Below are positions 17,581-25,717 of a DNA stretch of 64,000 bases, piece after piece (the first letter of the stretch is position 1; each line of letters begins with the position of its first letter). The stretch spans positions 1,788,692-1,852,691 of the forward strand of contig CP051239.1 in NCBI GenBank assembly GCA_017794945.1. The letters run 5' to 3'. The stretch comes from Alcanivorax sp. GTDB lineage: Bacteria; Pseudomonadota; Gammaproteobacteria; Pseudomonadales; Alcanivoracaceae. A program made the translations under genes and the position numbers. Under the pieces are notes generated by a model. That model was not told where the DNA came from. It did not search any database and saw only the letters and a program-made list of their open reading frames with translations.

Positions 17581-17934
17581 TCAGGAAAGCCCTTTGGTCT
17601 CGGCGAGGCGGGCGGCCAGGTCCACCAGCAGGCGGCGGCCGTTGCTGTTGAGTTTGTCGGACAGCTCGATCAGTTGGCGGGTGTCCTTGTCGAAAGCGCT
17701 GGCCGGGTCGCGCAGATGCGGCGTCTTGGCCTTGCCTTCCAACTCCTCGAACAGTTCAGTGAGCGACATTTCCAGGGCATCGCAAAGACGCCCGAGGCGC
17801 TGCACCGACACATCCTGCCGGTTGCGTTCGATGCGCGACAGGTTGCCCGCGTCGGTGCCCGCCCGAAACGCCACGTCCTCGAGGGTTTCGTCCCTGCGCA
17901 CGCGCCTTGCTTTGAGAATGCCGCCGATATCCAT
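17581..17934 (-). CDS. XRE family transcriptional regulator, paralogue 1
   Basis: 117 residues. A Cro/C1-type helix-turn-helix fills the first 65 residues (MDIGGILKARRVRRDETLED, recognition helix near TDAGNLSRIERNRQD). A charged C-terminal tail follows, with no enzymatic domain. It is clearly a tandem duplicate of the next gene, which shares TDAGNLSRIERN and RLCDALE/G at the same spacing. Two 14-bp TTGCG-N5-GCAA sites lie 46-83 bp before its start, in the same arrangement as at paralogue 2, so autoregulation or cross-regulation is likely. Size and context resemble restriction-modification controller proteins. Confidence 0.85.
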   Translation of the reverse strand: MDIGGILKARRVRRDETLEDVAFRAGTDAGNLSRIERNRQDVSVQRLGRLCDALEMSLTELFEELEGKAKTPHLRDPASAFDKDTRQLIELSDKLNSNGRRLLVDLAARLAETKGLS

Positions 17935-17979
17935 GCCGCCCAGTATTCGGAATGCGCTCTTGCCTCCTCAATGTGTTAA

Positions 17980-18017
17980 TTGCAATAGCGCAAATTACCG
18001 GCATTGCGTATTAGCAA
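17980..18017. promoter_or_regulatory. Operator pair upstream of XRE paralogue 1
   Basis: TTGCAATAGCGCAA (17980-17993; reverse complement TTGCG-CTATT-GCAA) and TTGCGTATTAGCAA (18004-18017) are two matches to TTGCG-N5-GCAA separated by 10 nt, 24 bp start to start. The same pair geometry is present at 18460-18497. Confidence 0.6.
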
Positions 18018-18103
18018 ATAGAGGGGCGTTGAGCTTGAATCGGCGCAAGTCGTAATGCCCCGTCGTGGCGTTATAAAAGCGCCGGGCCGGCGGCCCGCCG
18101 GCG

Positions 18104-18415
18104 TCAGGCTTGCCGGCGACCGTCGGTCAGCACCGGCAGGTCCAGGGCCAGGCGCCGCCGGGCAGCGTCGTACTGACCGCCGGGGTCGCGCACCCGGCGC
18201 GGTTTGATCCGCACCGCGTCCAGCCGCCGCGCGAATTCGTCCAGCGGCAGGCCCAGGGCGTCGCAAAGCCGCACCAGCTGCACCACGGTCAGTTGCTGCT
18301 TGTTGCGTTCGATACGGGACAGGTTCCCGGCGTCGGTGTGGGCACGGGCCGCCACCACTTGCAGTGTTTCGTTCCGGTTCCGGCGTTGTTCTCTGAGAAT
18401 GCTGCCTATATCCAT
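18104..18415 (-). CDS. XRE family transcriptional regulator, paralogue 2
   Basis: 103 residues from the ATG at 18415 (an ATG one codon upstream is also possible; 18415 aligns with paralogue 1). The helix-turn-helix is MDIGSILREQRRNRNETLQV with recognition helix TDAGNLSRIERNKQQ. It is divergent from the Mod methyltransferase, and the shared gap holds a 13-bp perfect palindrome over the predicted Mod -35 box. It is therefore the best candidate repressor or controller of the methyltransferase. The tail after residue 65 has drifted from paralogue 1, so the two may differ in ligand or partner. Confidence 0.85.
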   Translation of the reverse strand: MDIGSILREQRRNRNETLQVVAARAHTDAGNLSRIERNKQQLTVVQLVRLCDALGLPLDEFARRLDAVRIKPRRVRDPGGQYDAARRRLALDLPVLTDGRRQA

Positions 18416-18459
18416 CATTGCAATTCCCTCTGCGCTGTCGGGTTTTTATACTTTGCGGT

Positions 18460-18514
18460 TTGCGCATAAGCAATATATATCCATTGCTTATGCGCTAATC
18501 CCTGTGTTTATACT
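18460..18514 (+). promoter_or_regulatory. Operator pair and candidate Mod promoter
   Basis: TTGCGCATAAGCAA (18460-18473) and TTGCTTATGCGCTA (18484-18497) form a 13-bp perfect palindrome, GCGCATAAGCAAT (18462-18474) with ATTGCTTATGCGC (18483-18495). TATACT at 18509-18514 is a good -10 box; TTGCTT at 18484-18489 could be its -35 with a 19-bp spacer and lies inside the right arm. A bound regulator would therefore block the Mod promoter. A 13-bp direct repeat TTTATACTTTGCG occurs at 18445 and 18507. Confidence 0.55.
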
Positions 18515-18550
18515 TTGCGCGAAGGGGTTCTGCAAGGGCATGAATAGGGA

Positions 18551-19960
18551 ATGGACGAGCAACAACGGCGGGATGCCATGGCAACGCTGGCATTGCGGGA
18601 CCCCGGAGAGAATAGCCGCTGGGACGCGGGGGCCGTGGAGGCCTACCAGCTCACCTGGCCGGGCAAGGCGGCGATGCTGGCGGCGCTGCGAAGCCCGGCC
18701 GGCGCGGTCCTCAAGCCCTGGCCGGAAGCGTGCCTGGAGGCCGCCCGGATGCCCCACGGCGTGATCGAGGGCGACAACTTGACGGTGCTCAAGCGTTTGC
18801 GAAAACGCTATTCGAAGCGGGTGAAGATGATCTACATCGACCCGCCCTACAACACCGGCGGCGACTTCCTGTACCACGATAATTTCCGCGCCCGTCGCGG
18901 TGACGGCCCGGGCGCCGCCGACGAAGAAGGGCGCCGGCACGGGCCCTGGCTGAACATGATCTACCCCCGCCTGGTGCTGGCCCGGCAACTGCTGCGCGAC
19001 GACGGCGTGCTGTTCGTCAGCATCGACGACAACGAGGTGCACACCCTGCGGCTGGTGCTCGACGAAATCTTCGGCGCCGCCAATTTTGTCGCCATGTTCG
19101 CCTGGCAGTCGCGCACCTCGCGCCAGAACGACACCGACCTCTGCGTGCAGCATGAATATGTGGTCGCCTACGCGCGGCGGCGGCGTCAGGCCCAGCGCCG
19201 GCTCACCGCCGCCAACGAAACCCTGTGGCGTTCCTTGCCGGGTTTCGCCGCCTACCCGGTGGCGGTGCGGACGGGGCGCTATGACAATCCGGATAACGAC
19301 CCGCGCGGACCCTGGAAGGCGGATCCGTTCGACGCCCCCAACGTGCGTCCGGCGTTAACCTATTCGATCACCAATCCGCTTACCGGGAAGGTGTACCAGC
19401 CGCCGCCCGGCCGTTGCTGGCGGACCGGGCCGGAGCGCTTCGCCGAACTACGGGCCGAGGGTCGCATTTTGTTCGGGCGCAGCGGACGGGCCCGGCCGCA
19501 GCTCAAGGTGTTCCTGAAGGAAAAGCAGCCCTACGGCGAGGTGGCCACCACCTGGCTGGACGGCGCCGCCTTCGGCACCGCCCGCAGCGGCACCCGGGAA
19601 CTGCAGGCGTTGTTCGGTGCCCGGGTGCCGTTCAGCTATCCCAAACCCACCACCTTGCTGCGCTTTCTGCTGCGGCTGGCCACCGGACCGGGCGATCTGG
19701 TGCTGGATTTTTTTGCCGGCAGTGGCACCACCGGCCATGCGGTGCTCGCCGAGAATCTCGCCGACGGCGGCGGCCGCCGCTTCCTGCTGGTGCAGCGCGG
19801 CGACGCCACCGGCGAGCCGCGTTGGCCGACCATCGCGGACATCACCCGCGAGCGCCTGCGCCGGGCGGCCGAGGCGTTGGGCAGTGAGGAGGGGTTTCGG
19901 GCCTGGCGGCTGGTCAGTCCTGGTCGTGCAGGGTCCAGAAGCGGAACGCCACCACGTTGA
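18551..19960 (+). CDS. Orphan type III-like Mod DNA methyltransferase, short C-terminus
   Basis: 469 residues. A beta-class amino-methyltransferase order is seen: DPPY at 97-100 (YIDPPYNTGGDFLYHDNF) precedes the SAM motif FFAGSGTTGH at about 387-396. The middle includes FAWQSRTSRQNDTD and HEYVVAYAR, typical of type III Mod subunits; adenine-N6 methylation is the expected activity. Only about 70 residues follow the SAM motif, where Mod proteins usually have far more. The last 47 bp overlap the convergent membrane-protein gene. No Res subunit or nuclease is nearby. The ATG at 18551 has AGGGA directly against it; the ATG at 18578 with GGGA about 9 bases upstream is an alternative start. Two XRE regulators are divergent. 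Confidence 0.85.
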   Translation: MDEQQRRDAMATLALRDPGENSRWDAGAVEAYQLTWPGKAAMLAALRSPAGAVLKPWPEACLEAARMPHGVIEGDNLTVLKRLRKRYSKRVKMIYIDPPYNTGGDFLYHDNFRARRGDGPGAADEEGRRHGPWLNMIYPRLVLARQLLRDDGVLFVSIDDNEVHTLRLVLDEIFGAANFVAMFAWQSRTSRQNDTDLCVQHEYVVAYARRRRQAQRRLTAANETLWRSLPGFAAYPVAVRTGRYDNPDNDPRGPWKADPFDAPNVRPALTYSITNPLTGKVYQPPPGRCWRTGPERFAELRAEGRILFGRSGRARPQLKVFLKEKQPYGEVATTWLDGAAFGTARSGTRELQALFGARVPFSYPKPTTLLRFLLRLATGPGDLVLDFFAGSGTTGHAVLAENLADGGGRRFLLVQRGDATGEPRWPTIADITRERLRRAAEALGSEEGFRAWRLVSPGRAGSRSGTPPR

Positions 19961-20585
19961 CCAGGGTGGCGGCCAGGCTCACCACCAGGCTGGCCACCAG
20001 CAGGACCCCGGGATGGTCGCCGAGCACACCCACCAGCAGGCTGTTGGTGATGCCGGCCACGACGAACACCAGGGTGCCGGCCAGCAGGATCGCCGCCAGC
20101 AACGGCCACTGACAGGGCCCGCTGCGGGTAAAGGAGGCGCGCAGGGCGTTGAGGGGAGTGTCACCGCGCAGCATCACCCGGAACGGCGCGAAGCACAGCC
20201 GGGCGTAGACCCAGAACGCCGGGAAGAACAGCAGCATCCAGCCCACCGACACCGCCAGGGCCATCAGGAAGTAGGTGGCCAGCAAATACGGAAAGCGCAG
20301 AAACGCGGCCAGGATGCTGTGCCCGGGGCCCCGGTTGTCACCGCGCTGAATGATCGACAGCTGAAAGATCAGCGCGCCTTCGGCCAGCGGCCGCAGCATC
20401 ATCAGGAACAGCATGCTGGCCGCGTTGAAACCCACCACCTGACCGCCGGCGTCGTTGACGATCACCGGGCCCGCCAGCCATTGAAACGCCTCGCCGATCA
20501 GCGCGAAAGGCGCACTGATAACGAACAGCGCCGCCAGATGGCGGCGCCAGAAATAGAGCGATTCTTTGAGACGCTGAAGGATCAA
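19914..20585 (-). CDS. YciC/UPF0259-like multi-pass membrane protein
   Basis: 223 residues with about six hydrophobic segments and a short cytoplasmic N-terminus (ILQRLKESLYFWRRHLAALFVI). The pattern resembles the UPF0259/YciC membrane proteins of unknown function seen in pseudomonads. The apparent start is TTG at 20585, 7 bp after the upstream gene's stop, implying coupling. Its 3' end overlaps the 3' end of the convergent Mod gene by 47 bp, which is unusual for a conserved gene and suggests Mod was brought in or trimmed at this junction. Confidence 0.6.
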   Translation of the reverse strand: MILQRLKESLYFWRRHLAALFVISAPFALIGEAFQWLAGPVIVNDAGGQVVGFNAASMLFLMMLRPLAEGALIFQLSIIQRGDNRGPGHSILAAFLRFPYLLATYFLMALAVSVGWMLLFFPAFWVYARLCFAPFRVMLRGDTPLNALRASFTRSGPCQWPLLAAILLAGTLVFVVAGITNSLLVGVLGDHPGVLLVASLVVSLAATLVNVVAFRFWTLHDQD

Positions 20586-20592
20586 GAGCGGC

Positions 20593-21111
20593 TTACCACC
20601 AGTATTTTCCCCAGTGCTCCGGGTTGGCCCAGAAGCGCGGGTTATTCCATTGGCGGCGGAAGTTATAGTCGTCCAGATCGTAGCTGTAGATATCCAGCTC
20701 GCGGCCGTCCTGGGCGAAATGGCCTTCCTCGCGGCAGCCCAGGGCGAGAAAGCCGTTGTGCGGCCAGCGCAGTTTTTCCGGTGCCAGGCGCGGCTGGTAC
20801 ACCGCCACCATGGAATCGGTGTGCAGGTTGCGCAGCAGGCCGAGCAGGGCCTCGCCGTCCTTCTGGTTCATGTATTCAAGCTGGTCGGCGACCACCGCCA
20901 TATCCACCCGGCGCACGGCTTCCAACTGTTTGAACGGGTCCAGTTCCTGGATGCTGATCAACTCGCAATCGTGATCGTCGCACCAGTGTTGGGCCACGGG
21001 CACGGGGTTGAGACTGACGGTCAGCAGACTGCGCGGCTGATGGCTGTCGAGGATCGCCGCCAGCTTTTCCTGGGGCGTTTCGATGGCTTTTGAGGCGATA
21101 GCTGTATTCAT
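20593..21111 (-). CDS. Conserved hypothetical, DUF6231-like
   Basis: 172 residues, soluble, no signal peptide. The central VDMAVVADQLEYMNQKDGEALLGLLRNL reads like the second half of a Rossmann methyltransferase-type fold, but no SAM glycine motif is visible. The C-terminus is very aromatic (YDLDDYNFRRQWNNPRFWAN, then PEHWGKYWW). I associate this pattern with DUF6231 proteins of pseudomonads from memory; no function is known to me. It is first in a two-gene leftward unit with the YciC-like gene and divergent from hemP. Confidence 0.6.
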   Translation of the reverse strand: MNTAIASKAIETPQEKLAAILDSHQPRSLLTVSLNPVPVAQHWCDDHDCELISIQELDPFKQLEAVRRVDMAVVADQLEYMNQKDGEALLGLLRNLHTDSMVAVYQPRLAPEKLRWPHNGFLALGCREEGHFAQDGRELDIYSYDLDDYNFRRQWNNPRFWANPEHWGKYWW

Positions 21112-21220
21112 AGGGTCAGTCTAGGCGCTTAGAACGACAAGCTCCATAGCCGCTGGTCGCCAAAGCGGGGCCTTTGAGTCGCGCGCTGTTAAAAATTGTT
21201 TGCTCACCGTGCCAGGGTGC

Positions 21221-21258
21221 TTGACGCTATTGGATTACTTAATGATAATCATTCTCAT
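21221..21258 (+). promoter_or_regulatory. Fur-controlled promoter of hemP
   Basis: TTGACG (21221-21226), a 17-bp spacer and GATAAT (21244-21249) make a near-consensus sigma70 promoter. A Fur box, TAATGATAATCATTCTCAT (21240-21258), matches GATAATGATAATCATTATC closely and covers the -10 box, so iron-loaded Fur should repress hemP. Confidence 0.85.
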
Positions 21259-21293
21259 ATTCTTTCGGGACACGAACCTCAAGGAGAAGCGTC

Positions 21294-21494
21294 ATGACTC
21301 AAGGAACCGTTGCACCCCGCCAAGCGAGCGCCCCCGCCGTGGCCAAGCAAGGCCGCAGCATCGCCATCAGCGACGACAGCGTGGCGACCAGCGTGGCGCT
21401 GCTCAACCGTGACGGCAAGCTGTGGATCGAGCACGGCGGCGAACGTTATTTGCTGCGCCGCACCGCCAACAACCGGTTGATTCTCACCAAATAG
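21294..21494 (+). CDS. hemP: Hemin uptake protein HemP
   Basis: 66 residues. The C-terminal half (LWIEHGGERYLLRRTANNRL, then ILTK) is the HemP/HmuP signature: IxHxGxxYxLRxTxxxKLILTK. HemP is a small protein linked to expression of heme uptake genes in other proteobacteria. AAGGAGA lies 6 bases before the ATG, and a Fur-boxed promoter is upstream. The HemS-like gene follows 83 bp later, so the pair probably forms an iron-starvation unit, although no TonB receptor or heme ABC transporter is adjacent. Confidence 0.92.
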   Translation: MTQGTVAPRQASAPAVAKQGRSIAISDDSVATSVALLNRDGKLWIEHGGERYLLRRTANNRLILTK

Positions 21495-21577
21495 CACAAG
21501 GCTGCCCCTGTTCTCCCTGACTGTGGAACGCCAGCCGACGCCAGCTGCCCACACCCTGTTATCCCAGGAGGTCCGCT

Positions 21578-22561
21578 GTGACGGTCACCACTCTGGCGTC
21601 CGCCAACGACGTCCCCGCCACCTTTCATCACTGTCGCGCCGCTCTTGGCGACCGGGTCCTGCGCCTGCAGGATGAGCCGCTGGCCATCCTCAAGGGGCTT
21701 TACCGGCTCGGCGCGCTGGTGGTCACCACCTTCGCCGATGGGGCGCGGGTGTCCCAGTCGATGCGCTATCCCACCTTGCTGGACCATGAGGCCAGCCTGG
21801 AATCCCGCGGCGAGCATTGCCGGCTCAGCCAGCAACTGAATCTGCCGCTGTGGCATTCGGTGATGGCGGTGCTGGCGCCGGTGGCCGATCTGCCGGCGCG
21901 CAGCCTGCTGTTCTTCGACCGCTACGGCGCGCCGGTGCAGCAGATGGCGGTGGCGCCGGAAACCGGCGGGCTGGCGTTCGAGGAACTGGTTTGCGCGATG
22001 CTGCATCCGGACCAGCGCCAGTTGGGCGCGCCGCCGCCGCGCTATGACCGGCGGGCCGCTTCGCCGGCGGTGGCCGAGCTGGAACGGCAATGGTCGCAAC
22101 TGGATGACGACGGTTTTCGCGATCTGATGGCCGGCCTCGGCGACCGCCGCCAGGTGCTGTACCAGGCGGTGCGTGACAAGTTCGCCTGCCCGGTGCGCAT
22201 GGAAACGGTGCCGGCACTGCTGGCACTGGCGGGGCAGCGCCAGCGCGCTTTCACCGTGTGCACCGGTAACAATGGCGTGCGGCTTTGCCTGAGCGCGCCC
22301 TGGTCGCCGCCGCGCTGGCAGAAGGGCCACTGCCATCTGGCGCACAACGGGGTGCTGGTGTCGCTGGATATGGGTCGGGTGGCCAGTGTCTGGCGGTTGC
22401 GCCGGCCGGGGCCCGGCCGCGTGGTCACCGCCCTGGAAGGGCTGGACGCCCAGGGCCGCTGGCTGTGGACCCTGTCCGCCGGCGACGACGAGGACGCCTG
22501 GCTGGCGTTGCTCAGCGACAGCCTGATCCGTGACGGCGCGCCCGGCCAGCGGATGGCTTAG
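21578..22561 (+). CDS. HemS/ChuS-like heme utilisation protein
   Basis: 327 residues, close to the 340-350 of HemS-type proteins, which are built of two similar halves. Family-like features include SLLFFDRYGAPVQQMAV (compare FFDxxGxAVxKV) in the first half and GVLVSLDMGRVASVWRLRRP, HCHLAHNG in the second. HemS proteins bind cytoplasmic heme and, in some species, degrade it to free iron. GGAGG is 8 bases upstream of the GTG at 21578. Heme ligand residues cannot be assigned with confidence. It sits directly after Fur-regulated hemP, which supports the call. Confidence 0.75.
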   Translation: MTVTTLASANDVPATFHHCRAALGDRVLRLQDEPLAILKGLYRLGALVVTTFADGARVSQSMRYPTLLDHEASLESRGEHCRLSQQLNLPLWHSVMAVLAPVADLPARSLLFFDRYGAPVQQMAVAPETGGLAFEELVCAMLHPDQRQLGAPPPRYDRRAASPAVAELERQWSQLDDDGFRDLMAGLGDRRQVLYQAVRDKFACPVRMETVPALLALAGQRQRAFTVCTGNNGVRLCLSAPWSPPRWQKGHCHLAHNGVLVSLDMGRVASVWRLRRPGPGRVVTALEGLDAQGRWLWTLSAGDDEDAWLALLSDSLIRDGAPGQRMA

Positions 22562-22594
22562 AGCGGATTCATCGCGCTTTGGCGGGGCGGTCGG

Positions 22595-22781
22595 GTTCTC
22601 TCCATCCGGGATCGCGTGTCTGTGTTCTGCCCTTCCGGGAACGCTGTGAATACGTCCCTGTACGCTCCCTGTCGAACGTCCTGTTCTCCAGGGTCCCGGA
22701 AGGGCAGAACACAGACACGCTCCGGGGTGAGATTCCGAGGCTCCGGGTTATCGCTGGCGCCGAACCTTTCTACGAAGCTGG
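22595..22781. repeat. Long-stem hairpin element, copy B2
   Basis: 27-nt perfect arms (22614-22640, 22694-22720) flank a 53-nt core. Two coordinated differences from B1 are seen: the outer pair adjoining the 23-nt arm is T-A (G-C in B3, a T/C mismatch in B1), and the core stem is TAC-GTCCCT-GTA (22651-22662) rather than CCC/GGG. The conserved tail runs to about 22781. The whole gap 22562-23033 is repeats: this copy, then about 120 bp with no recognised feature, then REP units. Confidence 0.9.
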
Positions 22782-22936
22782 ATTTGTGGGAGCTTGCTTA
22801 GAGAGGTCCTGGCGGTGTTATGACCCGTGGCGGTTCCGCTACAAAGTGAGCGGTCCCGGAAGGCACCACCATTGCCCCGCGTCTCCGATACGGAGCGCCG
22901 GACATCGCGACGACAAAGGTCTCTAGGATCCCGCCG

Positions 22937-23031
22937 GCAAGCTTCGCTTGCCTTTCGCGGGCCGGGCCCGCTCGCACAACTTCGCTCCCTTTCGCGGGCG
23001 GGGCCCGCTCCCACAAGGCCCGCTCGCACAG
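22937..23031. repeat. GTGGGAGCGGGC-type REP cluster
   Basis: Several partial units in tandem: AAGCTTCGCTTGCC, TTTCGCGGGCCGGGCCCGCT, TTTCGCGGGCGGGGCCCGCT followed by CCCACAAGG, and CCCGCTCGCACAGG. They match the Pseudomonas REP consensus GTGGGAGCGGGC...GCCCGCGAAA. They lie in the convergent gap between the HemS-like gene and yqcC. Confidence 0.75.
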
Positions 23032-23033
23032 GC

Positions 23034-23351
23034 TTAGAAGTGGTCGTCGAACTCGGCCAGCAGGGCTACCAGGGCATCGGTGTCCTGCGGCAGTTCTTTC
23101 AAGGCTTCCTCGGCCATGGGGGCCACGTCGCATTGCGCCGGGAGCGGGTGCTGCTCGTCGAGCAGGGCGCGGAAGCGGGCGATGAACACCCATTGCAGCC
23201 ACTGGCTGAAATCCATGCGGTCGGCGAAGAACGGCGTGCTGCTTTCGAACGCCTCCGGTTCCGGGGGGTGGCCTTCCCACAGTCCCAGGGTTTGCAGTTC
23301 GCTTTGCATGTCGTCGAGCAGGGTCTTGAGTCGGCCGCGGGTATCGGTCAT
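23034..23351 (-). CDS. YqcC family (DUF446) protein
   Basis: 105 residues, all-helical and acidic, with no signal. The family signature is seen in LGLWEGHPPEPEAFESSTPF (then FADRMDFSQWLQWVFIARF). YqcC-type proteins are common beside tRNA pseudouridine synthase or HAD genes; their function is unknown. The downstream side is a repeat cluster. It is 24 bp after the yigB stop and on the same strand, so it is probably the last gene of the dapF-DUF484-xerC-yigB-yqcC run. Confidence 0.85.
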   Translation of the reverse strand: MTDTRGRLKTLLDDMQSELQTLGLWEGHPPEPEAFESSTPFFADRMDFSQWLQWVFIARFRALLDEQHPLPAQCDVAPMAEEALKELPQDTDALVALLAEFDDHF

Positions 23352-23375
23352 GGGTCTCGGCTTCAGTGGTCGGTT

Positions 23376-24083
23376 TCAGTCATCGAACAGGGGCAGCAGG
23401 TCGGTGAGTTCGCGCAGATGGTGAATATGGTGCTCGGGTTTGTCCAGGTCACCGGGCCAGCGCAGATCGATCAGGTTGGCCCACACCGCGTGGAAGCCGT
23501 GTTGGCGCGCCGCGTCCACGTCTTCCACCGGGTGGTCGCCCACGTGGAGCGCCTGCTCCGGCTGCACGCCGGCGCTGTGCAGGGCGGCCTGGAACATGTC
23601 CGGGTCCGGCTTGCGCCGGCCGATGCTCTCGGCGGAGTGGTGGAAGCCGAACAACTCGCGGATGCCGATCCGCTTGAGGTCGGCGTTGCCGTTGCTGAGC
23701 GCCCCCAGGGTGTAGCTGTCCGCCAGGGTCTCCAGCACTTCCAGTGCGCCGGGAAAGAACGTCACCTGGTTGCGGGCCTCATGGAACACCTGAAAGGCGT
23801 CGGCGGCGATATGGCGTGCTTCCTTGTCCTTGAAACCCGCCTCGATGAAGGCCTGCGCCATGGCGTCGCGGCGCAGGCGAGTCAGGTTGTTCAGGTAATC
23901 CGGGTGTGCGCGCACCAGCTCGTCGCGCACCAGGCGCACCCGCTCCGCGGTGAGCGCGGCGGCGGCCGAGGGGTGGTGCTCGGCGATCCAGTCGCTGCAG
24001 GTCTTTTCCGCCTGCCGTATCACCTCGTCCACCGGCCACAGGGTGTTGTCCAGGTCGAAGGTGATCAGTTTCAGTCCGGTCAT
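23376..24083 (-). CDS. yigB: HAD-IA hydrolase, YigB-like
   Basis: 235 residues. HAD motifs: [15 protein letters not shown] (I, nucleophile Asp), [11 protein letters not shown] (II), the conserved Lys in [13 protein letters not shown], and [16 protein letters not shown] (III/IV). A helical cap lies between motifs I and II. In E. coli the gene beside xerC, yigB, encodes a phosphatase able to dephosphorylate the riboflavin intermediate 5-amino-6-ribitylamino-uracil phosphate; the same position here supports that name. It follows xerC by 25 bp. Confidence 0.85.
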   Translation of the reverse strand: MTGLKLITFDLDNTLWPVDEVIRQAEKTCSDWIAEHHPSAAAALTAERVRLVRDELVRAHPDYLNNLTRLRRDAMAQAFIEAGFKDKEARHIAADAFQVFHEARNQVTFFPGALEVLETLADSYTLGALSNGNADLKRIGIRELFGFHHSAESIGRRKPDPDMFQAALHSAGVQPEQALHVGDHPVEDVDAARQHGFHAVWANLIDLRWPGDLDKPEHHIHHLRELTDLLPLFDD

Positions 24084-24108
24084 GGGCTCAATAATAAGGG
24101 GTTGCGGG

Positions 24109-25011
24109 TCAGTCGTCTTCCTCGCGCCGCTGGGCGCGGGGGTGGGCGCCGTCGTAGATCCTGGCCAGGTGTTGGAAGTCCAGATGGGTGTAGACCTGGG
24201 TGGTGCTCAGGTTGGCGTGGCCGAGCAGCTCCTGCACCGCGCGCAGATCGCCGGAGGACTCCAGCACATGGGTGGCGAAGGAGTGGCGCAGCTTGTGCGG
24301 ATGCAGATGATCGTCCAGGCCACGGGTCAGCGCCGCCCGGCGCAGTCGTTGTTGAACGCTTGAGGGGCTGATGCGGCGCCCGCGCTGGCTCAGGAACAGG
24401 GCCGGTTCGTCGGCGTCGGCGGTGAACAGCGGGCGCGCTTTCAGCCAGGCGCGCACCGCCTTCAGCGCCGGGGCGCCCACCGGCAGCCAGCGGGTCTTGT
24501 TGCCTTTGCCGGTGACCACCAGCTGGGCGCCGGCCAGGTCGATGCTGTCCAGATTCAGGCTGATCAGCTCCGCCAGACGCAGGCCGCAGGCGTAAAGCAG
24601 TTCCAGCATCGCCTGATCGCGCAGGCCCAGTGGGCCCTCGCCGCCTTCCGCGTCGAGCAGCTGGCGGGTCTGGTCCGCGTCCAGGGCCTTGGGCAGGCGC
24701 CGGCCGCTTTTCGGCGCGCGCACGTCCAGCGCCGGGTTGTCCCGGGCCAGGCCTTCACGGTTCATCCAGGTGTAGAAGGTGCGCAGGGTGGAGAGCAGGC
24801 GCTGCAGGCTGCGCCCGCCCAAACCCTGGCGGTGCAGCCGCGCCACCAGGGCGCGCACGTCGTGCACCGTGACTTGGGGCCAGGGCGGCAGATGGGGCGC
24901 CGCCCGTTCCAGGTCACGCTGGTAGTGTTTGACGGTATGCGGGGACAGCCGCCGTTCGCTGGCCAGGTGGCGCACGAAGGCGGTGAGGGTGTCGTCGCCG
25001 CGCTCAGGCAC
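24109..25011 (-). CDS. xerC: Tyrosine recombinase XerC
   Basis: 300 residues. With XerD it resolves chromosome dimers at dif. The N-terminal SAM-like DNA-binding domain (about 1-95) is followed by the catalytic domain, with Arg145, Lys169, His239, Arg242, His265 and Tyr274 visible in [44 protein letters not shown]. These positions match E. coli XerC within a few residues. The start overlaps the DUF484 stop by 8 bp. Position after dapF and DUF484 separates it from XerD. Confidence 0.97.
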   Translation of the reverse strand: MPERGDDTLTAFVRHLASERRLSPHTVKHYQRDLERAAPHLPPWPQVTVHDVRALVARLHRQGLGGRSLQRLLSTLRTFYTWMNREGLARDNPALDVRAPKSGRRLPKALDADQTRQLLDAEGGEGPLGLRDQAMLELLYACGLRLAELISLNLDSIDLAGAQLVVTGKGNKTRWLPVGAPALKAVRAWLKARPLFTADADEPALFLSQRGRRISPSSVQQRLRRAALTRGLDDHLHPHKLRHSFATHVLESSGDLRAVQELLGHANLSTTQVYTHLDFQHLARIYDGAHPRAQRREEDD

Positions 25012-25717
25012 GTTGCGCCTGGCGCGGCGAGGCCGGCCGGCTGACGTCCACCAGCCGGCGGCTGAGCACCTGACCGATATGGGTGATGAACAGGGTGCCC
25101 ATGGAGCTGCGGAAGTGCATGGCGTCGCGGCTGCCGATGGCGAGAATGCCGAGCCGGCCGTTGTGCTCCAGGGGCACCACGGCGGCGGAGCGCACCTGCT
25201 CGGCCTGGTCCTGGAACAGCGCCTGAAGCTCTTCGCCGCGCAATACGCCGCACACGGCCTTGCCGGTGCGCAGCAGCGGCGCCAGCGGCTGCGGCAGGTC
25301 GTCCGGATCGACGAAGCGCACCTGTTTGCGCACTTCGCCGAGCAGCTTGGCTTCCCGGTCGTGCAGCAGCAGGGCCACGGTGTCGCAGCGAAATTCTTCT
25401 TCCAGGCTGCGCAGCAACTGACGCAGCAGCTTGTCGGTGCTGCGCGCTTCCAGCAGCGCCAGGGTCAGGCGGCGGGTATGTTCGAACAGCTGGTCGTTTT
25501 CCCGGGCCACGTCGATCAGGCCGTTGAGCCGCTCGCGCAGCTCCTGGTTGCGCTCGCGCAGGATCGCCGCCTGGCGCTCCAGCAGCGACACCGCCGGGCC
25601 GCGCGGGTCCGGCAGGCGCATCAGTTCCAGCAGGTCGGAGCGCTGCTGGAAGAATTCCGGGTTCTGGCGCAGAAAGGCGGCCACCTTGTCGGCGCTCAGC
25701 GTGGTGTTGTCGGTCAT
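25004..25717 (-). CDS. DUF484 family protein (YigA-like)
   Basis: 237 residues. An N-terminal segment ([20 protein letters not shown]) and a Pro-rich turn ([17 protein letters not shown] in the form [20 protein letters not shown]) define DUF484. A coiled-coil stretch is followed by a GAF-like domain (about 100-225). No enzymatic motif is seen. The family is found between dapF and xerC in many gammaproteobacteria and its role is unknown. It overlaps dapF by 4 bp (ATGA) and xerC by 8 bp, indicating tight coupling. Confidence 0.9.
   Translation of the reverse strand: MTDNTTLSADKVAAFLRQNPEFFQQRSDLLELMRLPDPRGPAVSLLERQAAILRERNQELRERLNGLIDVARENDQLFEHTRRLTLALLEARSTDKLLRQLLRSLEEEFRCDTVALLLHDREAKLLGEVRKQVRFVDPDDLPQPLAPLLRTGKAVCGVLRGEELQALFQDQAEQVRSAAVVPLEHNGRLGILAIGSRDAMHFRSSMGTLFITHIGQVLSRRLVDVSRPASPRQAQRA

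Noticed and set aside
17581..18415. Idea that the XRE pair is a prophage repressor region
   Set aside because: No phage genes nearby; the divergent partner is a DNA methyltransferase, which fits a controller-type role better.
22579..22926. Plus-strand frame after the HemS-like gene that repeats a peptide seen at 8.7 and 36.9 kb
   Set aside because: The shared peptide is only the translation of the B hairpin element; reading frame and start differ between copies, so it is not a protein family.
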